Shown in pieces: positions 12,868-19,311 of a DNA stretch of 36,227 nt (its first letter is position 1; every line of letters begins with the position of its first letter). The position numbers and the translations under genes are program-made. Location: contig DATIYJ010000063.1 in the NCBI GenBank assembly GCA_035517655.1, forward strand, positions 1 to 36,227. The letters run 5' to 3'. Below the pieces are notes generated by a model. The model ran no database searches. It was not told where the DNA came from and worked only from the letters and a program-made list of their open reading frames with translations. The stretch is from Nitrospiria bacterium (GTDB taxonomy: Bacteria; Nitrospirota; Nitrospiria; JACQBZ01).

Positions 12868-13502
12868 TCATTTTTCCGGTAACTGCGGCGATATTTAAGA
12901 CATTTCGGGGCGTGTTGAACGTTCGCGAGCCTGTTCTGGAAGAAGATGACCATTGGATCGTAGAACGGCACGTAGAGGCACTGAGGATTCGCCGGCCAGA
13001 TCGCATAATATCCGGGCTCGACGATCACTTCCTGCTCCGGGGTCGAGACCAGGTTCCCCTGCGCATTGGCCATCGCCCGCAGGCGTTGGACGGATTCCAT
13101 TACATCGGTGGATTGGTTCACGTAGGCTTGCCCCAAGGCGGTGGTCCAATCCATCTTGTCCGCCATCATGTCGAGGACCGCCGGATAATGCGCCACCGCT
13201 TTGACGCTGACGTCCCATGGCTGATCGTCGACGCCATCCTGTCCGTAGGCGCGCACATACCGCGCCGCTTCATCAATCTGATCCAGAAAAGTCGCGGCCG
13301 GGAGCATCTGGGCCAGCAGCGGATCGGGATAAAGCGCGATGGGCGCCAGCAGATTGTCCAACTGCTCCGGAGAGTAAGTCGCGTAAGACGACTCATCCTG
13401 GGCCAGGGCAACGGCGCCACGGAGTCCCGGGCTTTCCCCGCCCCCGAGCGGCGGCTCGCTTAATAAGCACAGCACGGCCGATACGATCAAAATATATCGC
13501 AT
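12864..13502 (-). CDS. DUF3300 protein, apparently truncated at the C-terminus
   Basis: The 212-aa product starts with a probable signal peptide (MRYILIVSAVLCLLSE, processing before about 35). It then shows the DUF3300 core: the YSPEQLDNLLAPIALYPDPL segment near 43-62, LPAATFLDQI, and the PANPQCLYVPFYDP segment near 170-183. DUF3300 is a family of secreted or periplasmic proteins of unknown function. Family members usually continue well beyond the VPxYDP motif; here the last 30 residues are basic and look unrelated, and the stop falls inside the gltB promoter. A deletion or frameshift that trimmed the gene is likely. A Shine-Dalgarno (AAGGA) precedes the ATG. Confidence 0.75.
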   Translation of the reverse strand: MRYILIVSAVLCLLSEPPLGGGESPGLRGAVALAQDESSYATYSPEQLDNLLAPIALYPDPLLAQMLPAATFLDQIDEAARYVRAYGQDGVDDQPWDVSVKAVAHYPAVLDMMADKMDWTTALGQAYVNQSTDVMESVQRLRAMANAQGNLVSTPEQEVIVEPGYYAIWPANPQCLYVPFYDPMVIFFQNRLANVQHAPKCLKYRRSYRKND

Positions 13503-13552
13503 GACCTCATCCTTGTCGTCCGGGATCGTTCGTCTTCTTTGAGTCGACCGAA

Positions 13553-13561
13553 ATTATAGCA
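13553..13561 (-). promoter_or_regulatory. extended -10 promoter of the DUF3300 gene
   Basis: The minus strand reads TGCTATAAT, a consensus extended -10 element, about 50 bp before the DUF3300 ATG. No good -35 box is visible at 17 bp, as is usual for extended -10 promoters. Confidence 0.55.
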
Positions 13562-13654
13562 TAACCGTCCGGGACCGGATCTACTCACGTATTTTATACG
13601 GCCCTGCGCGTTCACCGATAGAGAACGTCCTAAACGAGCCTGGCGGCTGTCGCT

Positions 13655-15229
13655 TCAATCAGGCGTCCTTGAACCCGACCGGATGCCGTGAACCAAACCG
13701 GACGGCGCTCCGGGAGCTTCTTTGTCGGCATCCGACCAACCGCCTCCAAGAGCGACAAAAAGCGCGACGGTGTCCTGCAACCGCTGGGCGTGCGCCTGGA
13801 GATAACCGATCTTCGCCTGATGGTACTGATCGTTTGCGACTAGAATTTGCAAATAGCTGGCGACGCCCGCCTGGTAATTGGCCTGCACCAACCGCAAGGC
13901 GTGCTCCGATGCATCGAGCGCTTGAGCCTGGGCCTGCACCGCTTCGGCGTCATGTTCCAAGGCCCGGAGGGTGTCGGCCACTTGAGCGAACGCGCTCAGG
14001 ACGGATTGACGATAGTTGGCCAGAGACTGCTGGTACGCTTCCATGGCCGCTTTCCGCTCAAACCATAACGTCCAGCCATGGAACAGCGGGGCCGTAAGGT
14101 TCGCGCCCAGGCTCCAAAAGCCGCTCGTCGACTTGAAGAGATCGGGTGCCGAGGTGTTGTTCAATCCGTAACTGCCGTTCAACGTGAAGCTCGGGAACAA
14201 CGCGGCCGTGGCCACGCCGATATCGGCGCTCGCGCTATGCAGCAGAGCCTCGGCCGCGAGGATATCGGGACGTTGATGGACCAACTCGGAGGGTAGGGTA
14301 ATCGGCAGGTCGCCCGGAAGCGTGAGGTCGGCCAACTCGATCTGGATCGGATCCCATTCCGCGGGTACGCGACCGACCAGCGTGGCCAGCAAATGCTCCG
14401 CCTCGCTCCGCCTCTGCTCCAGCGGTGGGAGCGTTGCTTCCGTAGCCGCGAGCTGAGTTCGGAGGCTCAGAACATTCAAATAGGGCACCGTGCCCGCCTG
14501 CGCCTGTACTTCGGTAATCCTGACTTGTTCCTTCAGTAAACCGATGATCTCCTCGGTAGCCTTGATCTGGGTCGTGTAGGCCGCAAGAGCGATTACGGTA
14601 TTCACAATATTTCCCGACAGGGAAAGGTATGTCGCCAGAACCGCATCGCGTTGAAAATCCACCTGGGCTTCCAGGCTCTCTACGGCGCGGCGATTACCGC
14701 CGAATACGTCGAGAGAATAGCCGACCGTAGCCGAGAGCGTGTAGAGATTAAAGAGGCTGGCCGGGGCACTGCTGCCAATGCGGGCCGGGGAGAACTTCTG
14801 GCGCTCAGCGCCCAAATTGCCGTCCACTTCCGGATAAAACACCCCATAACCGGCCAGCAGGTTGTTCTGGCTTTGGCGCAACCGAGCTTGTGCTGCATGA
14901 AGATCCGGATTTTCCGTGACCGCCTGGTTGATCAGGGCATCCAGTTTTGTCGAGTTAAGAAAGCGCCACCAATCCCCGGGCATCTTACCACCCGGTTCAA
15001 AGTGCTGGGCCTGACCGTCTGCTGAAATGCTTGCGGTCGGCTCTGTGCCATGGGTGTAGCGGTCGACGGGCGGCGGCTTGGGACGAACAAAGTCCGGTCC
15101 CAGGGCACATCCCATCGCCGACAGCAGGCCGACCGTGCACAGACAGATCCTTCCGACCTTTCTTCGTGTTTTGGCCGCCGGGGCGCCCGCCGCTCTACAG
15201 GCCTTCCGAAGTCCTTCGTTCCGTTTCAT
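13655..15229 (-). CDS. TolC/NodT-type outer-membrane efflux lipoprotein
   Basis: This is the outer-membrane channel of a tripartite exporter. The 524-aa product has a basic N-terminus, a hydrophobic segment and a lipobox-like LSAMGC followed by ALGPDFVRP, the usual beginning of mature NodT-family channels. Two OEP repeats follow, rich in Ala, Gln and Leu coiled-coil sequence (for example NPDLHAAQARLRQSQNNLL and the QYHQAKIGYLQAHAQRLQD region). Its ATG overlaps the stop of the adaptor gene (ATGA), with GGAGAG upstream, so translation is coupled. It is the last gene of the four-gene efflux operon. The substrate cannot be told from the sequence. Confidence 0.9.
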   Translation of the reverse strand: MKRNEGLRKACRAAGAPAAKTRRKVGRICLCTVGLLSAMGCALGPDFVRPKPPPVDRYTHGTEPTASISADGQAQHFEPGGKMPGDWWRFLNSTKLDALINQAVTENPDLHAAQARLRQSQNNLLAGYGVFYPEVDGNLGAERQKFSPARIGSSAPASLFNLYTLSATVGYSLDVFGGNRRAVESLEAQVDFQRDAVLATYLSLSGNIVNTVIALAAYTTQIKATEEIIGLLKEQVRITEVQAQAGTVPYLNVLSLRTQLAATEATLPPLEQRRSEAEHLLATLVGRVPAEWDPIQIELADLTLPGDLPITLPSELVHQRPDILAAEALLHSASADIGVATAALFPSFTLNGSYGLNNTSAPDLFKSTSGFWSLGANLTAPLFHGWTLWFERKAAMEAYQQSLANYRQSVLSAFAQVADTLRALEHDAEAVQAQAQALDASEHALRLVQANYQAGVASYLQILVANDQYHQAKIGYLQAHAQRLQDTVALFVALGGGWSDADKEAPGAPSGLVHGIRSGSRTPD

Positions 15230-16311
15230 TTCTCTCCGATGTACACGTCCACCAACTGACCGGGATATACATGAATATCCTTGGGGCGCTGAAACCTGAA
15301 GATCACCGGCAAGACGCGCACGTCAACCCTTTCCGTCCGCTGATTCGATAGCTCAATTTTGGGGGATACGTAAGGCTGTACCCGGACAAATTCCAGAGGA
15401 ATGCTGGTATCGGTGCCTCGAATGAACATCCGCGCGCTCATTTGAGAGGCTTGGGGCAGTCTATGGATGAGGATCTCGTCGATATAACATCGGATGCCGA
15501 TATACTCTTCCGAACTGCCCATGACGATGACGGGGCTAAATCCCTGCGTGTAGGTCTCGTAGGCACCCTGCGAGGAGATGTAGCCGCCCACCGCGGCCGC
15601 GATGGATAAAATCACCCCATCGGCCGGGGCGGTGAGGGTGTACTTCGCCAAGAGAGCGTTTGAGGCCGTGTAGGCTTTGGACAACGCATTCGCCTGCTTC
15701 TCCTGGCTTTGGACATCGTAACTCCAGGCGCCGGCTTTGGTGAGTTCATACTGCCTCTCGACGACTTCGAGATTGGCCTTGGCGACATTGACGGTATTCT
15801 CCGCGTTGTCCAAGGTATCCTTGCTCACGGACTGCGGGTCCAGTTCAAACGACCTCAATTGCTTGGCCAACTGGTCCTGCGCACTTTTCAGGTTTGCGCG
15901 GGCCAACTCTACCTGGGCCGTGGCCACTTCCAAGGTTTCTTTTCTTGGCTGGGCCCTGAGTTCTTCCAGCAAGGAGAGGGCCGCCTCGGCTTGAGACTTC
16001 TGCTGCTCGGCCGTAGCCCTTTGAACCGAATCATCGATTTTCAGCAGAGGGGTTCCCTTGTTCACGATATCTCCTTCGGCCACCAGAATTTGTGTGACCC
16101 TCCCGGAGACTTCAGGGTACAGGTTGATATTTTCTCCGGTGGATTGGTAGCTTTCGATGATGCCATTGACATAGATGCCTTTTTCGTAGGGATTCGTGGC
16201 GGGGTTGAACACGGGAGGCAGCGGCTTTTTTTGAATGCCGTACACATAGGCGCTGATCAACCCCGCGATGATCCCCAGGACCGAGAGGAAAAAGACCACC
16301 CTATTTCTCAC
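15226..16311 (-). CDS. HlyD/DevB-type periplasmic adaptor (membrane fusion protein)
   Basis: The adaptor links the inner-membrane ABC transporter to the outer-membrane channel. It has one N-terminal membrane anchor (VVFFLSVLGIIAGLISAYVYG), a lipoyl half (YPEVSGRVTQILVAEGDIV), a long coiled coil of about 100 residues, a second lipoyl half (LTAPADGVILSIAAAVGGY) and a beta-barrel region. I chose the GTG at 16311 (361 aa) because AGGGAGG lies just upstream; a longer frame from a TTG at 16338 has no ribosome site. The chosen start overlaps the end of the ATPase gene by 11 bp. The arrangement of adaptor, ATPase and DevC-like permease matches DevBCA exporters. Confidence 0.88.
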   Translation of the reverse strand: MRNRVVFFLSVLGIIAGLISAYVYGIQKKPLPPVFNPATNPYEKGIYVNGIIESYQSTGENINLYPEVSGRVTQILVAEGDIVNKGTPLLKIDDSVQRATAEQQKSQAEAALSLLEELRAQPRKETLEVATAQVELARANLKSAQDQLAKQLRSFELDPQSVSKDTLDNAENTVNVAKANLEVVERQYELTKAGAWSYDVQSQEKQANALSKAYTASNALLAKYTLTAPADGVILSIAAAVGGYISSQGAYETYTQGFSPVIVMGSSEEYIGIRCYIDEILIHRLPQASQMSARMFIRGTDTSIPLEFVRVQPYVSPKIELSNQRTERVDVRVLPVIFRFQRPKDIHVYPGQLVDVYIGEK

Positions 16312-17005
16312 CGGGACCTCCCTTGATGACCCCCGCAATCTTTCCGTCTTCCATCTTTAAAATTCGATCCGAATACTCGTAGATCCGATCATCATGGGTC
16401 ACAATGATAATCGACCTTCGTTCGTTCAGGACATTCCGCTTGATGAAATCGACAATTTTTCTTCCCGTATCCCCGTCCAAAGATGCGGTCGGTTCGTCAA
16501 ACACCAGAATATCCGGACGGCCGGCAATCGCTCTTGCAATCGCCACCCGTTGCTGCTCACCGCCGCTCAGCTTGACCGGAGGAAGATGCGCCCGTTCCTT
16601 GAGGCCCACGATTTCCAAACATTCGGCCGCCAGCTTGATCGCTTCATTCCAGTCCTGTTTTTTTAAAATCAGGGGAATGGCCACATTTTCAACGGTGGTC
16701 AGTCTTGGAAACAGATGATAATCCTGAAACACGAAACCAATCGTATTGAGCCTGAAATCCGCAATCTGCTCGCTGGTCAGGTTCCAGATCTCCTTCTCCT
16801 CCACCACGACGGATCCCGAATTCGGTTTCAGAATTCCAGAAATCATACTCAACAATGTGGTTTTGCCGCTTCCCGACGGCCCGACGATGTACAGCATCTC
16901 CCCGAAGTAGGCTTCAAAGCTGGCTTCCCTCACCGCAATAGTTCTGGCCGCTCCCTCTCCAAACCATTTGACCAGCTGGTCCGCTTTCACCGCCAAATTA
17001 GCCAA
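16301..17005 (-). CDS. ABC transporter ATPase of the LolD/MacB/DevA group
   Basis: This subunit powers the exporter. It shows Walker A GPSGSGKTTLL, a Q-loop in FVFQDYHLFPRLT, the signature LSGGEQQRVAIARAIAG, Walker B ILVFDEPTASLD and the H-loop IIIVTHDDRIYEYSD. The frame extends to a TTG at 17059, but that would overlap the permease by about 50 bp without a ribosome site. A TTG at 17005 or GTG at 16990, right after the permease stop, gives a more usual N-terminus (NLAVKADQLVKWFGEG). The start is therefore uncertain; the function is not. The gene is AT-richer than the gltB region. Confidence 0.88.
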   Translation of the reverse strand: MANLAVKADQLVKWFGEGAARTIAVREASFEAYFGEMLYIVGPSGSGKTTLLSMISGILKPNSGSVVVEEKEIWNLTSEQIADFRLNTIGFVFQDYHLFPRLTTVENVAIPLILKKQDWNEAIKLAAECLEIVGLKERAHLPPVKLSGGEQQRVAIARAIAGRPDILVFDEPTASLDGDTGRKIVDFIKRNVLNERRSIIIVTHDDRIYEYSDRILKMEDGKIAGVIKGGPGEK

Positions 17006-17006
17006 G

Positions 17007-18143
17007 TTATCCCCGGAAGATATCAAAGGGTTCGATCTTAAGGACTTTGCGAATTCCAATATAGCTTGAAGCGGCGATAATGATGAGGACCATGATCAGC
17101 GCGAGACCAAGGTTTCCGTACCGGATCGTCGCCGCATAATCCGGCAATCTCAGCTTGGCAATGGCGATTAATAGAGCGCACAGGCCGACCCCCAGACCAT
17201 ATCCGGTCAAACCCGTAAAAGCCGCTTGAAACAGGATCATGTAAATGAGTTCGTGTTCTTTAGCCCCGATCGCCTTGAGTGCGCCGAATTTCTCAAGATT
17301 CTCCAGGATAAACGTATAAAAGGTCTGGCCGGAAATCGACAGCCCCACGATGAAGCTGATGATCGTCATAATGAATAAATTTGTTCCTAAACCTGTCTGG
17401 AATATATAAAACCTGCTTATTTTTTGAACAAATTCTTCCTTCGTCAGGGCCCGGTAGCCAAGTTGTTCCACCTGTTTTTCAATGTAGGGTATGACTTCAT
17501 TGCTCTTCGGCTCGACCATAATGTAGGAGATCGTAAATCTTGTAGAGGGAATGTACTGGAGCGCTCTGTTAAAGGTCGTGTATAGAGTTGGGACCCCAAA
17601 CAACCCGCTTACAGGCACTGTGGCAATCCCGACGACAACGCCCAGGTGGTCGTTTAATTCAAATTCCGAACCGATCTTGGGATTTTCGAGCTTGCCGAAC
17701 TCCGCATCCTTAACAACGATAAATGAGTTTTCTGCAAAGATGTCCTCGATATGTCCTTCCAGAAGCTCCGGCCGGCCGTACAGAGTGGCGTCGTCCAACC
17801 CGATCACGCTAACCGATTGATAGAGACCGCTTCGGAGCTTCAACAGGGCCCCTCCGGAATATAATGGCACGGCATAATTGACTCCGTTAATACTGCGAAC
17901 ATAATCCAGCACATAATCCGGAATCGGGATGGTATTGGCCACCGTATTGACCGCCGGATCCATCACCCAGATTTTGGCTCCGATATTGGTGACGGTGGCG
18001 GACGACCGGGACAGGATTCCGGAAAACAGAGAGGTCATCTGAACCATCAAGAACGCGGCAAACGCGATCCCGACGATCAGCGCTGAAAATTTCGCCCGGT
18101 CGTTGACCAACAATTTATATGCGATTTTTAGGATCCCTATCAC
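17007..18143 (-). CDS. FtsX/DevC-type ABC transporter permease
   Basis: The 378-aa inner-membrane permease has one N-terminal membrane segment (SALIVGIAFAAFLMVQMTSL), a large periplasmic domain of about 220 residues, and three C-terminal segments. These include GALKAIGAKEHELIYMI, the FtsX-family coupling region, and end with IRKVLKIEPFDIFRG. This matches the DevC and MacB-like mechanotransmission group rather than importers. It starts with GTG preceded by AGAGGA. It is the first gene of the efflux operon. Base composition is clearly low for the window: 17341-17400 has 25 G or C in 60, against 41 in 60 at 9001-9060 in gltB, which suggests transfer. Confidence 0.88.
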   Translation of the reverse strand: MIGILKIAYKLLVNDRAKFSALIVGIAFAAFLMVQMTSLFSGILSRSSATVTNIGAKIWVMDPAVNTVANTIPIPDYVLDYVRSINGVNYAVPLYSGGALLKLRSGLYQSVSVIGLDDATLYGRPELLEGHIEDIFAENSFIVVKDAEFGKLENPKIGSEFELNDHLGVVVGIATVPVSGLFGVPTLYTTFNRALQYIPSTRFTISYIMVEPKSNEVIPYIEKQVEQLGYRALTKEEFVQKISRFYIFQTGLGTNLFIMTIISFIVGLSISGQTFYTFILENLEKFGALKAIGAKEHELIYMILFQAAFTGLTGYGLGVGLCALLIAIAKLRLPDYAATIRYGNLGLALIMVLIIIAASSYIGIRKVLKIEPFDIFRG

Positions 18144-18252
18144 GGATCCTCTCGCAGGACACTGACATCCAACGCGTCACTCCCTGGGCTCCCAGATTTT
18201 CTTTAAAGCGTCCAAAGGTACAAATGGGAACTGGATCATAAAAAAACCACTC

Positions 18253-18270
18253 TTTAGCAAGTACGCTAAA
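18253..18270. promoter_or_regulatory. operator-like palindrome TTTAGC-N6-GCTAAA
   Basis: Two perfect 6-base half-sites TTTAGC (18253-18258) and GCTAAA (18265-18270) overlap the -10 box of the leftward efflux promoter. The geometry suits a dimeric repressor of TetR or MarR type. No such regulator is encoded in the window. Confidence 0.45.
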
Positions 18271-18287
18271 TCAGACGCGATTGTCAA
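18258..18287 (-). promoter_or_regulatory. promoter of the efflux operon
   Basis: On the minus strand there is a consensus TTGACA (18282-18287), an 18-bp spacer and a weak TACTTG (18258-18263). The predicted mRNA has a leader of about 105 nt before the permease GTG. A strong -35 with a poor -10 under a palindrome fits a regulated promoter. Confidence 0.45.
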
Positions 18288-18361
18288 GAGAAGAGAATCA
18301 AATTCTCAATGCGTGGGAGAATAAGTCTGTCTAGGATGAACGGTGAACTTCCGACCGATCC

Positions 18362-18390
18362 TTGATAAAAAAAGGCGGCTGCCCTATAAT
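18362..18390 (+). promoter_or_regulatory. sigma70 promoter of the zinc-ribbon / thioredoxin / kinase genes
   Basis: TTGATA (18362-18367), a 17-bp spacer and a consensus TATAAT (18385-18390) lie about 40 bp before the ATG of the zinc-ribbon gene. That ATG is preceded by AAGGAG. Confidence 0.75.
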
Positions 18391-18429
18391 GACTCAAATC
18401 ATCTATAATATAGGAGCAAGGAGACTTTC

Positions 18430-18753
18430 ATGGCCAAGGAACTGAGCGAGCACGGATACGATCGGGAAGAAGAATATTTCTACAAAAAAAACAAAGAACT
18501 CCTGGACAAGATGCGCGCCGAGCTGGATGCCAAGCGGGCCGAGCAGGAGGCCAAGGGCGCGCAGAATCCGCACTGGATGAAATGCCCCAAATGCGGCCAG
18601 GACATGGAAGAGGTTCCTCTGGCCGGGATCAAGGCGGACCAATGCACGAACTGCATGGGGATCTATTTCGACAAAGGAGAGTTGGAACTTCTCCTGGGTT
18701 CGCAGGAGCCCAAAGGATTTCTGGGCGGCCTGAAACGGCTATTTAAAAGATGA
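18430..18753 (+). CDS. TFIIB-type zinc-ribbon protein
   Basis: The 107-aa soluble protein has a charged, probably helical N-terminal half (residues 1-45, rich in Lys, Glu and Ala). It then carries a zf-TFIIB ribbon with Cys 52, 55, 72 and 75 in CPKCGQDME and CTNCMGIYFDKGELE. Such proteins are common in bacteria but their role is unknown; the ribbon binds zinc and the FDKGEL tail is typical of the family. The last four bases overlap the next gene (ATGA), so it is coupled to the thioredoxin-like protein. Confidence 0.85.
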   Translation: MAKELSEHGYDREEEYFYKKNKELLDKMRAELDAKRAEQEAKGAQNPHWMKCPKCGQDMEEVPLAGIKADQCTNCMGIYFDKGELELLLGSQEPKGFLGGLKRLFKR

Positions 18754-19286
18754 GACTGCCGATCGGCGAAAAGGGCCCCGATTTTTCCCTGCCCGGAGTG
18801 GACGGCAAGACCTACACCTTGCAAAGCTTCTCGGGCAAACCCGTCCTGGCGGTGATGTTCACCTGCAATCACTGTCCCTACGTCCAGGCCTACGAAGACC
18901 GTCTGATCGCGATCCAGGAAGACTATGCCGACCGCGGCGCGCAACTGGTGGCGATCAACGCCAACGAAACAAAAAATTATCCGGAAGACAACTTCCCCAA
19001 AATGGTCGAACGGGCCAAAACCAAAGGCTACAACTTTCCTTACCTAAGAGACGAAGACCAGTCCGTCGCCGAAGCCTACGGCGCCCATTACACGCCCGAG
19101 ATCTTTGTCCTGGATCGGGAACGTCGGCTCCGTTACACCGGCCGGATCGACGACAACTGGCAGAACCCGAAGGCGGCCAAATCCCGAGACCTTCGCGACG
19201 CCATGGAGGCCCTGCTCGACGGGCGCGCCGTTTCCCAACCGGAGACGCACGCGTTCGGATGCACCATTAAGTGGGCTAAACCGTAG
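18750..19286 (+). CDS. thioredoxin-like AhpC/TSA family protein
   Basis: The 178-aa protein has a thioredoxin fold of the AhpC/TSA-Redoxin group: PDFSLPGVDGKTYTL, the redox motif CNHC (Cys 39 and 42) in VMFTCNHCPYV, and the cis-Pro region AHYTPEIFVLD. A third conserved cysteine lies near the end (AFGCTIKW, Cys 171), as in other members of this subfamily. There is no signal peptide, so it is probably cytoplasmic. The exact substrate is unknown; a thiol-disulfide or peroxide role is inferred from the fold. It is translationally coupled to the zinc-ribbon gene, and the kinase starts 25 bp downstream. Confidence 0.88.
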   Translation: MRLPIGEKGPDFSLPGVDGKTYTLQSFSGKPVLAVMFTCNHCPYVQAYEDRLIAIQEDYADRGAQLVAINANETKNYPEDNFPKMVERAKTKGYNFPYLRDEDQSVAEAYGAHYTPEIFVLDRERRLRYTGRIDDNWQNPKAAKSRDLRDAMEALLDGRAVSQPETHAFGCTIKWAKP

Positions 19287-19311
19287 CAGGCAAGACCCTC
19301 CGGAGAGCCAA

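Noticed and set aside
16312-16338. TTG start for the adaptor protein at 16338
   Set aside because: The in-frame GTG at 16311 has an ideal AGGGAGG upstream and begins directly before the membrane anchor.
18294-18308. GAGAATCAAATTCTC palindrome in the gap between the efflux and zinc-ribbon promoters
   Set aside because: It lies outside both core promoters (upstream of each -35) and is AT-rich and short; no known operator matches, so I do not claim it as a site.
19105-19311. Upstream extension of the hybrid kinase by 69 codons
   Set aside because: It overlaps the thioredoxin-like gene, is not PAS-like and has no ribosome site, whereas the ATG at 19312 has GGAGAG.
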